DNA of 64,000 bases from JARRQJ01 sp963761035. GTDB lineage: Bacteria; Pseudomonadota; Gammaproteobacteria; DRLM01. The stretch is from NCBI GenBank assembly GCA_963761035.1, contig CAVXFH010000002.1, positions 434,001 to 498,000 on the forward strand. Reading direction: 5' to 3'. Under the pieces are notes generated by a model. The model was not told the origin of the DNA. It saw nothing but the letters and a program-made list of their open reading frames with translations, and searched no databases. The position numbers were made by a program, and so were the translations under genes. Positions 18,216-26,624 of this stretch are shown piece after piece. Each line of letters opens with the position of its first letter. The stretch's first letter is position 1.

Positions 18216-18562
18216 GGCTTCTCATCCCAGCGCCACGGTTTGTCGGTCGCCTTTGCGGCGCGTCGACCCGACGCCCGTTGCCGGACCTTGCCCTTGCGCT
18301 TTAACAAATCCATCGGCCTGGACCCGGACTCCGGAATCAGGCTATCCAGCCCTGATGCGGCATCCAGCACCCGCAGCACACGCACCAGGGTGGCCAACTG
18401 TGACGTTTGCCCCGCCTCCATACGCTCGAGGGTGCGCTTGGCGATACCCGCCTGTTCGGCCACCGCCGCCTGGGTCAACTGCAATTCAATCCGGCGACCG
18501 GCGATACGGGCGCCCAGTTCGGCCAGCACGGCCTCGTCTGTGAGTAAGCCGGTGATTTTCAT
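18212..18562 (-). CDS. hipB: HipB-type helix-turn-helix antitoxin
   Basis: The 116-residue protein has an XRE/Cro-type HTH in residues 15-75 (IAGRRIELQLTQAAVAEQAG, then ERMEAGQTSQLATLVRVLRV) and a basic C-terminal tail rich in Arg, Lys and Ala. It should bind DNA as a dimer, repress the hipBA operon and inhibit HipA. It is the first gene of the pair; the AT-rich region upstream carries three similar inverted repeats. The identification rests on the HTH together with the adjacent hipA. Confidence 0.9.
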   Translation of the reverse strand: MKITGLLTDEAVLAELGARIAGRRIELQLTQAAVAEQAGIAKRTLERMEAGQTSQLATLVRVLRVLDAASGLDSLIPESGSRPMDLLKRKGKVRQRASGRRAAKATDKPWRWDEKP

Positions 18563-18600
18563 AGTCGTTAGATATTGAGAATGGGTCGGTTAAATAGCCA

Positions 18601-18708
18601 TATCTCGTCAGTTATTGCGATATATAGCTTAATAATTATCTTTAGTCAAGTCGTAATAAATAGCGAGATAATGATATTAATAGTATTTAGTCGTAATATT
18701 TTACGATA
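18601..18708. promoter_or_regulatory. three operator-like inverted repeats upstream of hipBA
   Basis: Three related imperfect palindromes lie in a very AT-rich region just ahead of hipB: 18601-18622, about 18648-18670 and 18688-18708. Read on the minus strand they share TATCGYAA or TCGC on one side and TTACGA or ACGA on the other. The best is 18688-18708, with arms CGTAA/TTACG. HipB in Escherichia coli binds several TATCC...GGATA operators in the same position. These are therefore likely HipB sites, with a different core sequence. Confidence 0.5.
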
Positions 18709-18722
18709 TATATTGTTGTTAT

Positions 18723-18734
18723 TGTCCCCTTTGG
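18723..18734. repeat. 12-bp direct repeat flanking the RhuM-Fic pseudogene (second copy 19738-19749)
   Basis: TGTCCCCTTTGG occurs at 18723-18734 and at 19738-19749, directly outside the two ends of the decayed RhuM-Fic gene. It might mark the edges of an inserted segment or be the remains of a common dispersed repeat. No transposase is nearby. Confidence 0.35.
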
Positions 18735-18771
18735 GATTTCCATTAAATGAGTTGCGCGGGTCCGACCTCGC

Positions 18772-19716
18772 TCATGCCCACTTCAAACTTAATAAGTTCA
18801 TCACCAGCCGCACCATCAGGTCCTTGGGATCGCTCTCGGCAATCAGTAACGTCAATACCGTGAGGCCATTTTCATCCAGGGTCAGCCGCATACCCTCTTG
18901 ACGCAGATACAACAGAAACAAAAAGGCCCCGGAGCGTTTATTGCCATCGGAGAATGGATGGTTCTTGATGACGAAATACAGCAGATGGGCGGCGCGCTTC
19001 TCGCGGGTCTTGTACAGCGGATCGCCAAACATGGTCTGCTCGATATTGCCAAGGATGGCCGCCAAGCCTCCCCCCGGTCGCGGGCAAATAGATCACTGGC
19101 CTCGCCGCGCTGACTTAACTACCCGGCCAGGGCATCCAGTGCCCGGCGCGCCTCATCCAAGCCCAGTGCGCCCCGGGCCGGTTGGGTGCCGGGGGGCACG
19201 CTGAGCTTGCCTTCGTCATAATCCAGCAGCAAGCGCCAGGTCTTGGCGTAACCCAGGATCAGGCCGACCACCTCCCGCCCGATATCGGTTACTAGTACCT
19301 GGCGGGTCAAGGTCTTGCCCAACAGCTCCACCGCCTGTTCCAGCTCAGCCAAGCCTTTCTGGGCCAGCCGATGATCATTGAGGCTGTAACCCTGGGTCAA
19401 ATGCTCGCGCAGCACGCGGGTGACCCACTGGCGGAAACGCACGCCGCGCTGCGATTTGACCCGGTAACCGACGGAAATGATGTCGTCCAGATTGTAGTGC
19501 TCGATCTCGCGGTGGACCTGCCTGTTCCTCCTGAGGAACTATCCGGAATTTCCGGATAGTTCCCTCGCGGTCCACCTCGCCTTCTTCAAACACGTTCCCG
19601 ACGTGTTCGTTGATAGTTCGGGTATCCTTCTCGAACAACTCCGCCATAGTCATCTGGGTGGTGTCAGTCCGGAGCAATATGAAAACGCAGCCACGCAGCA
19701 CTAGCGAAGTGTCCAC
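18772..19716 (-). pseudogene. RhuM-Fic/Doc fusion gene broken by two frameshifts and a stop
   Basis: Three consecutive frames spell one protein. The first (from about 19716) gives MAELFEKDTRTINEHVGNVF and GTIRKFRIV. After a one-base shift near 19522-19527 it continues as REIEHYNLDDIISVGYRVKS and VRFRQWVTRVLREHL, the RhuM virulence-protein core. A TAG at 19119-19121 interrupts it after ALDALAG. A second shift in a G-run near 19073-19078 leads to AAILGNIEQTMFG and HPFSDGNKRSGAFLFLLYL, the Fic/Doc motif. RhuM-Fic proteins are thought to be toxins. The Doc-like HPFxDGNKR form suggests a kinase-type activity when intact. With three lesions the gene is almost certainly dead. Confidence 0.85.
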
Positions 19717-19819
19717 GAAACCCTGGGAACTCCAATCTGTCCCCTTTGGTTGCGCATTTCAGAGTTCACGTTATACGGACTTTTGAGATTGATTAAGCCT
19801 ATGTAGATTTTTGATTCTT

Positions 19820-20020
19820 TCATTGTTTGATACTTGAGTACATACGGATTGCATTTACCAGGATCAGAGTACAAACACGGTAATATTCGAGCTGACTTAG
19901 ATTAAATTGGTCTCTGACCTTGCTCATTCCAAAAATAGATTTGTCCCGGATTTTCTCTCTCATCTCATCTAAATAGTGTTGCAAGTAGGCGGCGGGGACC
20001 TCCGACCCCGCTTCCCTCAT
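19820..20020 (-). CDS. small protein coupled to the PIN gene, function unknown
   Basis: The 66-codon frame begins at ATG 20020, overlapping the stop of the PIN gene by four bases (ATGA), as in coupled operons. The product is helical, with charged residues early (YLQHYLDEMREKIRDK) and SQLEYYRVCTLILVNAIRM later. I recognise no family. Its position as third gene after XRE/ImmA and PIN makes it a candidate accessory or antitoxin part. A chance frame cannot be excluded. Confidence 0.45.
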   Translation of the reverse strand: MREAGSEVPAAYLQHYLDEMREKIRDKSIFGMSKVRDQFNLSQLEYYRVCTLILVNAIRMYSSIKQ

Positions 20021-20505
20021 TTAGTCTTCATCATCTTGAGCTGCAGTTTGACATCATCCCAAGGCAACCTCCTCGAATCACTTCGCATCTTCTCATAGGC
20101 ATCATTCACGCCGTGAAAATCGATTATGTTCTCTGAAAATAGCCTTTCAACAACCCATAAAGAACCACGAACATCAACCTGCTCCTTTTCTGCCGCTTCG
20201 CGAAGCCTCGCATCGCCAGTTAATAAAGGGCAACACTCCTGCTTGGCAAGCGCAAGAGCTAATAAGTCGTTATGGCTAGGCCTTTTATAAACATCCCCTA
20301 ATCGATAGGCTTCCGCAACATATTCAGCACGCACATCCAGCACCATTAATCCCAATCCAGGCAAATAGGAATGGTGCTCCTCTAACTCTTCAATATATAG
20401 AACATTAGGCACAGCAAACGTTTCTGGCAATCTGAACATTTTGTCCAGAATACCACCTGATTCCATATCGATAATTATGTTTGCATCACTAATTAACCAA
20501 GCCAT
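20017..20505 (-). CDS. PIN-domain protein, putative RNase toxin
   Basis: I place the start at ATG 20505, giving 162 residues, because the PIN fold begins there with MAWLISDANIIIDME (first acidic residue D8). Further conserved acidic positions are the EELEEH region near residue 40, the ND in SHNDLLALALAK near residue 95 and GDARLREAA near residue 113, consistent with a metal-dependent RNase active site. The start lies 17 bases inside the 3' end of the XRE/ImmA gene. Such XRE/ImmA plus PIN pairs are common on mobile regions and behave like toxin-antitoxin modules. The family call is good; the substrate is unknown. Confidence 0.8.
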   Translation of the reverse strand: MAWLISDANIIIDMESGGILDKMFRLPETFAVPNVLYIEELEEHHSYLPGLGLMVLDVRAEYVAEAYRLGDVYKRPSHNDLLALALAKQECCPLLTGDARLREAAEKEQVDVRGSLWVVERLFSENIIDFHGVNDAYEKMRSDSRRLPWDDVKLQLKMMKTK

Positions 20506-21556
20506 TCGAAGGTTCCATCTTCCTATTAGCATGAAAATTAGAAAGAGACTCTCCAAGCAGCTCGGCTGCTTTAGACTCGCTCAGCATATCCTCTGCCAAG
20601 GCACGATAAATCAGCTGTTCAAATAACCGCGTTTCTTCTTTCTCATACTGTGGTCCCGGCTCCTTACCTTCAGCCTTCCAGTTCTGCATATGCTGTCGCC
20701 ATAGTTCTTTATACGCGGCATTACTTATAATATTCAGATCCTTTGCTCGAAAGGACCAAGCCATCATACTCAAACCCCATTCGAGCTTGAGTAATAATAG
20801 TTCCCGCAATTCAAGACGAGTCCGACGTTCACCCAAGCAGGTTTTCACCGATTCTTTGGGTACCAGAAACGCACCGGCAAAACGGTTACAGGCCTGTTCT
20901 TCATTTAGACGTTCGCTCAAAAGCCCATGAAGCACTAAGTGCCCCAATTCGTGCGCCAGCGTGAAACGTTGGCGATCACCAACCCAATTTTTTCCAACCA
21001 CCACCACGGGGGCTCCATTTACTTGGGCAGATAGACCGTTGAAATATTTATGCCCGTCATATTGAGTGATGAGAACCTTTACCCCCTTCGCTTCAATCGT
21101 ATCGATAAGATCAGGAATTGGATTCAATCCAAGATCCCAGTGCTCACGCATTTTCACTGCAACATCTTCAATTTCATCGTAGGACTCAATAGGTCCTGCT
21201 AGATTATCCGGTAACGAAAATTGAATGGACCACGGCGCGGGGACCACTTCTTCCAATTCCAACCAACGCTCAAGCTGCTCTTTCACATCAGCAAGCACCT
21301 TCTGCTCTTCTTTTTCAGGCAGCTTGTCATGTTCGCGATGATTGACATCCGTTAGTTCAACCGATACCCGCCGAAAGAAATATTCGGTACGCACGCCCAA
21401 CGCCTTGGCGAGCGCCAGCAATACCCCCGAAGAAGGGGTGGATTGGTTATTTTCATATTTGGATATAGCCATTGCGGACACGCCCACTTTTTCCGCAAGC
21501 GCCCGCAATGTCAGCCCTGACGCCTTTCGCGCCTGCTGTATGCGCTCTCCTATCAT
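20489..21556 (-). CDS. XRE-family regulator fused to an ImmA/IrrE metallopeptidase
   Basis: The 355-residue protein has an HTH at 1-60 (RALAEKVGVSAMAISKYENN), a linker to about 150, and a zinc peptidase domain with TLAHELGHLVLHG (HELGH at 202-206) and the downstream acidic segment NEEQACNRFAGAFLVP. ImmA/IrrE peptidases cut repressors in response to signals, so the fusion may sense a stress or phage signal and derepress its own operon. Start ATG 21556 has GGAGG seven bases upstream. It is the first gene of a three-gene operon with the PIN protein and a 66-residue protein. The inverted repeat at 21569-21607 is its probable operator. Confidence 0.9.
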   Translation of the reverse strand: MIGERIQQARKASGLTLRALAEKVGVSAMAISKYENNQSTPSSGVLLALAKALGVRTEYFFRRVSVELTDVNHREHDKLPEKEEQKVLADVKEQLERWLELEEVVPAPWSIQFSLPDNLAGPIESYDEIEDVAVKMREHWDLGLNPIPDLIDTIEAKGVKVLITQYDGHKYFNGLSAQVNGAPVVVVGKNWVGDRQRFTLAHELGHLVLHGLLSERLNEEQACNRFAGAFLVPKESVKTCLGERRTRLELRELLLLKLEWGLSMMAWSFRAKDLNIISNAAYKELWRQHMQNWKAEGKEPGPQYEKEETRLFEQLIYRALAEDMLSESKAAELLGESLSNFHANRKMEPSNGLVN

Positions 21557-21568
21557 TGCCCTACCTCC

Positions 21569-21607
21569 AGTTTACAGACTTGCATTTATTTGAATATTTT
21601 GTAAACT
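21569..21607. promoter_or_regulatory. AGTTTACA/TGTAAACT inverted repeat between divergent operons
   Basis: A perfect 8-bp inverted repeat, AGTTTACA at 21569-21576 and TGTAAACT at 21600-21607, lies just before the XRE/ImmA start and about 70 bp from the divergent small-protein start. The 23-bp interior is AT-rich. This fits an XRE dimer site controlling both directions. Confidence 0.55.
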
Positions 21608-21679
21608 ATAGCTCATGGTTGGCTCCCAAGTCAAGCAAGAAGAGTATCAATTTTTCATATGAATGAGGAGGTTAATCAA

Positions 21680-21853
21680 ATGGCTACCAACCCACCCAGA
21701 GGCGACGGACACCGCAATGGCGCTGTCAGAGGACGCTCTCAGACCCACAACCCCCGGAACGACCGCTGGGTGAAGCGGAATGCCGCCACTGGCCGGTTTA
21801 TAGACCAGAAGGCAGACACTCACCCCTTCAAAGGCATAAGAAAGGAAAAATAA
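21680..21853 (+). CDS. small basic conserved protein
   Basis: The start is ATG 21680, set by GAGGAGG eight bases upstream; an in-frame ATG at 21659 has no such site. The 57-residue product is rich in Arg, Gly and Asn, with NPPRGDGHRNGAVRGRSQ at the N-terminus and ATGRFIDQKAD followed by PFKGIRKEK at the C-terminus. I have seen such small proteins beside mobile-region genes, but no function is known to me. Only one base separates its stop from the DUF457 start, so it is the first gene of a three-gene operon. Confidence 0.7.
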   Translation: MATNPPRGDGHRNGAVRGRSQTHNPRNDRWVKRNAATGRFIDQKADTHPFKGIRKEK

Positions 21854-21854
21854 C

Positions 21855-22214
21855 ATGGCAAATGCAACAGCACACCGATTGGGTGCGGCAATCGCTATAG
21901 GCGGATTTTCCGCCTATGCGGAACACAAAGATGGCAAACAGACTCCCGCTCCCCTGATCCACGGCACACTCGCCGGGATGTTAGGTACCTTGCCTGACCT
22001 CATCGAACCCGCCTGCCATCCTAATCACCGGCGATTTTTCCACAGCTTGACGTTCGCGGCTTTGCTGATCAGCGCACTGTACCGGCTCTATCAATGGAAA
22101 ACCGAGGATGAACTCCTGAAACTCTTGAAATGCCTCGGGCTCATTGCAGGCGGCGCCTATTTAGTGCATCTGGCAATGGACGCGACGACAGCCAAGTCGT
22201 TACCGATTATTTAA
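21855..22214 (+). CDS. DUF457/YdjM-like membrane protein, putative metal-dependent hydrolase
   Basis: The 119-residue protein has about three membrane segments. It carries the histidine/aspartate pattern of the DUF457 (LexA-regulated YdjM, YbcI) family: an early H in TAHRLGAAIAIG, LPDLIEPA near residue 48 and HRRFFHS near residue 59, then VHLAMDATT near the end. The family is predicted to be a membrane-bound, metal-dependent hydrolase; substrates are unknown. At about 120 residues it is shorter than YdjM (about 190), so it may be a minimal form. It sits between the small basic protein and the E2-like protein with almost no spacing. Confidence 0.75.
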   Translation: MANATAHRLGAAIAIGGFSAYAEHKDGKQTPAPLIHGTLAGMLGTLPDLIEPACHPNHRRFFHSLTFAALLISALYRLYQWKTEDELLKLLKCLGLIAGGAYLVHLAMDATTAKSLPII

Positions 22215-22221
22215 GAACGGT

Positions 22222-23127
22222 ATGACCCCCACAGTGCTGGAGACACTACAAGAAATTGGAAAACAGCTGGATAGAAACATCTATCCATCTGTGCATAACG
22301 GCGGCTTCGTCATGCCCTGCGCAGCCGACGTTCCTGAAACCAAGGGCAGAGGAAAAACTGATGAAAGACAAAGATCGAGAAGATCCAAAACCGGATCACG
22401 GGATGGGACCACCGGACGGCAAGGGCCGACCGGTGAAACCCCATCGGTCATCTGCACAGAGCTTCAATCGCAGTACGAGACCGAACTAGATGCGGTATAT
22501 GAGGCGTACCCCAAAACCCGCGTCTGGCAGCAATCCGATGGCCTGCTGTTGCTCACCGAAAGCGCTCTGATAAAGTATCTTGACCGAACGGCGCAATTTC
22601 TCGTGGCAATTCCATACGGCAAGCAATCGATCGCAAAAGGATGGGGGTTTTGGGGCACCTCTGCTGTCGGCGCCGAATGGATTGGCCCGCGACATACCAA
22701 TTTCCCGGATGGCTCGATATGCGCCTTTGAACCAAGCGATGCCACCTGGAAAATCGGATATCCCCTTGTTCAGCTCTTGGACCTGTATTCCTTATGGGCC
22801 TTGCGGCATCTCCACATGAAAGCACTGGGCCGATGGCCTGGCTACCAAGCTGTACGCTCTCGGTATGAACGAATACTGGAATTAAGGCCCGATGAATATT
22901 GCGGCTGCGAACATTCGGACAGATTGTATGGTGAATGTTGCCAGAAAGGAGATCTGGCGGAGAATACCGTTGCTGGCGCAATCGCATTTAACAAGAAACA
23001 TCACAACTGGCATAGGAAGCCGCCCACCATAGTTACCGATTTCGTTATTACCCGGTCCAACCCGCCAAAAATAAATGATGTCGTCTTTATACCTTCAGGC
23101 GGCTATAACGAGCCTCAATGTTATTAA
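22222..23127 (+). CDS. E2-like (ubiquitin-conjugating fold) protein with SEC-C-like zinc motif
   Basis: The 301-residue product is not annotated from any family I can name with certainty. Residues 85-205 resemble the bacterial UBC/E2 fold: a core strand region, PRHTNFPDGSICAFEP (H158, Cys167 in GSIC), then W176 and a long helix ending in GRWPG. In E2 enzymes the pattern H-x-N-x-G-x-I-C-L followed by W marks the catalytic cysteine. Residues 227-240 (CGCEHSDRLYGECC) look like a SEC-C zinc motif. Residues 40-75 are basic and low-complexity and may not be native. The gene follows the DUF457 gene by seven bases. The E2 call is inference from motifs. Confidence 0.6.
   Translation: MTPTVLETLQEIGKQLDRNIYPSVHNGGFVMPCAADVPETKGRGKTDERQRSRRSKTGSRDGTTGRQGPTGETPSVICTELQSQYETELDAVYEAYPKTRVWQQSDGLLLLTESALIKYLDRTAQFLVAIPYGKQSIAKGWGFWGTSAVGAEWIGPRHTNFPDGSICAFEPSDATWKIGYPLVQLLDLYSLWALRHLHMKALGRWPGYQAVRSRYERILELRPDEYCGCEHSDRLYGECCQKGDLAENTVAGAIAFNKKHHNWHRKPPTIVTDFVITRSNPPKINDVVFIPSGGYNEPQCY
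22361..22489 (+). pseudogene. possible N-terminal remnant of a ubiquitin-like protein gene, overlapping the E2-like gene
   Basis: In a second frame, ATG 22361 (GAGGAAAAACTG upstream) opens MKDKDREDPKPDHGMGPPDG, then KGRPVKP, which resembles the polar leader of bacterial multi-ubiquitin proteins. It then reads into HRSSAQSFNRS and stops at 22489. The E2-like frame at this place is low-complexity and basic, as expected if it is not the native coding frame. A deletion joining a ubiquitin-like gene to the E2-like gene would explain both observations. This is speculative. Confidence 0.25.
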
Positions 23128-23162
23128 GACTCCAGTATCTATAAGGCTGATTGACGCGCATA

Positions 23163-26100
23163 TCAGCTAGAAGAAAGGGCTGTTTTACCGAGGCCCGCAT
23201 TATCATTAATATGTCTTACCACCTCGATAATCTTCTTGCTCTTATCTTCTCCAAACACCCCTATTACGCCTTGATCGTTGATATTGGTAAACGGCGAGTC
23301 AAACATCGCCTTAGGCTCCATGATGCCGTTCTTCACTAAATACTCAACCAATTCATCCAAGAAAGTGATTTGATCGGGATGTAGCGGCGCCTCGGCGAGG
23401 AATTCGGCGAATGCCGATTTTGCCGCGCCGCGGTCCAAGCCCACCACCGAACGAACCAGCACACCCAAGGGTTGGCCACCAAATATGTTTTTATACTCTT
23501 CTCTTGGAATAGGCCCGCCATCCGAAAAGAGAATGTCCTCGAGCGCTTCTATATCCTTCTCGGTAACGGGTTGATTATTTTTTAATCTTCGAATCGTAAT
23601 ATGATCGGCGTGCTCCCAATGAATCTTCGCACCCTATCCTTATAGTCCTTAAGATTCTTATCGCCTTTTATTATTTGATATTCGGCTTCCGCCTCGCCGA
23701 GATCATCCTTAAAGTTGGTGTAGACGTCTTCCTTGGCCTGATCCGGATCAATGAAGCGAATCAGATTGCGGAGTATAAGCCGCACGTCTTCCAGCATTGG
23801 CAGAGTGACATTCTGCCACCACAAGGCAGTCTGAATTTCCTGAATCAATTCCAGTTGCTTGGCCACGGCCGGAATGTTGAATTTGCCGTCGAGGTCTTTG
23901 GCAATACGGGTCACCTTTCGATATAGAGCTCCTGCTGTTTACTTCCCTGCAAGATAGCGATCTGCAAGTGCAGAATCAGCAAGTCGAACCGGCGGCAATA
24001 TTCGTCATCCTCGTCTGGTGATGGCAATCCGCTGATTTTTTTAGTTAGAATTTCTCATCCTCATCGGTCAGCGTCTGCCATCTGTCACGCCTAGCGAAGA
24101 CTTCTACATCCTTACGGTGCTTGCGGACAATGAAATTCTCCAGGTTCATGGCCTCCACCACGCCGTGCATCTCATCCTTGAGTTGATCAATAAAGACCAA
24201 CACTTCCTTTTCATCTGGCCGGGCGTTTTGCAGGGCTGTGGCCAACTCCAAGCGCCGCTTGAAGATACGCTGCTTAATGGGTTCCTGCACCTTGGAGTCA
24301 TAGCCATCGGGATTGGCGTCGAAGAAATGCAGGTTCTGGCAGTATCGAAGATGATGAATTCCTTTTTGTCCTCGCCGGGCGCAAACAGATCCGGACACAG
24401 GCGGGTGCCACGCCCCACCATTTGCCAGAACTTGGTCTTGGAGCGCACCAGCTTGAAGAACACCAGATTGACCACCTCCGGCACATCGATGCCGGTATCG
24501 AGCATGTCAACGGATACGGCAATCTGCGGCTCGTTTTTTTCGGCAAGGCTAAAACTGTCGATGAGGCTTTGGGCATAGTTCACCGAGAAGTCGATCTTTT
24601 GACAGAACTTGCCGGCGTAGTGCGGGTAGTTCTTATCGAATTGTTTGACGATGAACTCGGCATGCTTGGTGTCTTGGCAAAGATGATGGTCTTGCCCAGT
24701 TTGTCGCCACCTTCTATCTTGATGCCATTTTCCATGAGGTGCATGAGCACCTTGTTGACGGTATCGACATTGAACAGCCACTGATTCAGAGCCGGAGCGT
24801 CAATCTGCTGCTTGAGCTGACCGGTCTGATCGTCGTAAAAGCGCTCCTGTAGCTCATACTCTTCCTGTTCTTCCGGCGAGAGGTCTTTGTACTTGATACC
24901 TTCACGCTGGAACTTGAGTGGGACAGAAATCGCCTTGGGTGGCACCAGAAACTTATCCGCCACAGCCTGTTCCAGTTCGTAGGCGTAGGTGGGCTGGTGG
25001 TCGTCCAATTCAAACAGCTTGTAGGTATTGCGGTCTACCTCGCCGCGAGGAGTGGCGGTCAGACCCAGCAGCAGGGAATCGAAGTAATCAAAGATGGCGC
25101 CGAACTTCTGGTAGACCGAGCGGTGGGCCTCATCGATGATCACCAGGTCGAAGTGCGCCACGCTGTAGGGGTCTTTCAGGTCTTTTTTGGTGCCGTCGAT
25201 CAGGTTCAGCATGGAGGGATAGGTGGAAAACACCACCCGCGCCGCCTCGCGCTGTTCCGGTGTGGATTTCTCCACCAGGCTGATGGCGGAGAGATTGGGC
25301 GCATGCTTGCCGAACTCACGCTTGGCCTGTTTCACCAAGGCCACACGGTCGGCCAGGAACAGGACCTTGCGCGCCCAACCGGCGCGCATGAGCATGTCCA
25401 CCAGGGAGATCGCCAGGCGGGTCTTACCGGTGCCGGTAGCCATGACGATGAGGCTCTTGCGTTTGCGTTTGGCGCCGAACTCCTCCATGACACGGGCCGC
25501 TGCTTCCATCTGGTAAGCGCGCCCGGTGATCTCCTTCTTCGGCTGCATCAGCGCCAGGTCTTGTCGTTCCTCGCGCTGATTGATGCGCCATTGCAATTCG
25601 TCGCGGGTGGCAAAGCCACTCACCTCACGGGGCGGATAGAAGGTGTCGTCCCATAGCCATGTGGTGTAGCCGTTGGAGTAGTAGATGATGGGGCGCTGGC
25701 CGAATTTCTGTTCCAGGCAATCGGCATAGAGTTTGGCCTGTTGCTTGCCGACCTTGGGGTCCTTGCGGGTCTTCTTGGCCTCGACCAGGGCGACGGGTTT
25801 GCCGTCGTGGCCCCGCAGCACATAGTCCACGTAGCCGGTGCCGGCAAAGCTGCCCTTGGCATCGGGCATGCAATTGCTGACTTCGTATTCCTCGGTGTCT
25901 TCCAGCTTGGGGTCCCAACTGGCCTCGCGCAGCATCACATCGACAATCAGTTCGCGGGTCTGGGCCTCAGTGTATTCTTCGCTGCCGATGGTCTTTTGGT
26001 TGGCTTCCTTGACCTGCTGCAACAAGGCAAGTTGTTCTTGCAGTTCTTTTAGTTTGGCCTCGGATTGTTCCAGTTTTCTCTGCGCGGCTTCGTGCGCTTT

Positions 26101-26610
26101 GTCCTTGGCTTCCAGTTCTTGCTGGAGTTTGTCCAGTTGTTGTTTGCTTAGTTGAGGCGCACTGGGATCTTCTTTCGGTAACCAAGCGATCTGGAACTGG
26201 GCGGGGGCTGTACCGCCACGGGTATAGACGCGGGTTAGCCAGCCGAGGAAGGTATGCAGGGTGACGGTGGCCTTGAGGCTCTCCTCGGTGGAGATGGTCT
26301 GGTCGCCATGCACCGCCACATTGCCGAGGCGATGGATAAACTTGATGTCGTGGAACAGGCCCTTCTTGATATTGCTGGCAAAGGTTGGCTCATGGATCAT
26401 GGCCGCCAGGCTTTTTTCATAGGGGGCCTTCAGGGTGGTGTCGTTGTCGAACAGCCACTTGAGGGATCGCTCCAGGGTGCGGCGGGCGAAGATGGCGGCG
26501 GCGCGGGGATCACGCAGGGTATAGCCTTCCACTTGCCGGGCATCGTCCAGCAGGAAGTCCCAGTGTTCGGCTAGGAATGAGAAATTACTTTGTTTATTAT
26601 TATCTGCCAT
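23163..26610 (-). pseudogene. hsdR: type I restriction endonuclease subunit R (EcoEI-like), frameshifted
   Basis: From ATG 26610 the first 640 or so codons are intact: a DUF4145-like N-terminus, a coiled coil near 150-230, the nuclease core near residue 275 (VALVEAKKT) and the DEAH helicase (MATGTGKTRLA, IIDEAHRS, GLTATP). Then the frame shifts near 24672, 24344, 24045, 23915 and 23617. Joining frames restores the rest, including AVSVDMLDTGIDVPEVVNLV, KFWQMVGRGTRLCPDLF and the C-terminal VRSVVGLDRGAAKSAFAEFL. Restored length would be about 1150 residues, normal for EcoEI-type HsdR. Each shift looks like a single-base indel. The translocase motor is cut before helicase motif VI, so restriction is probably lost. 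Confidence 0.9.
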
Positions 26611-26624
26611 CCTTGTTGTCTCGT

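Noticed and set aside
19545..19562. TCCGGAATTTCCGGA palindrome, also found near 31934-31951
   Set aside because: At first it looked like a shared regulatory site, but both copies lie in RhuM-like coding remnants and encode the conserved IRKFRI/IRNFRI segment.
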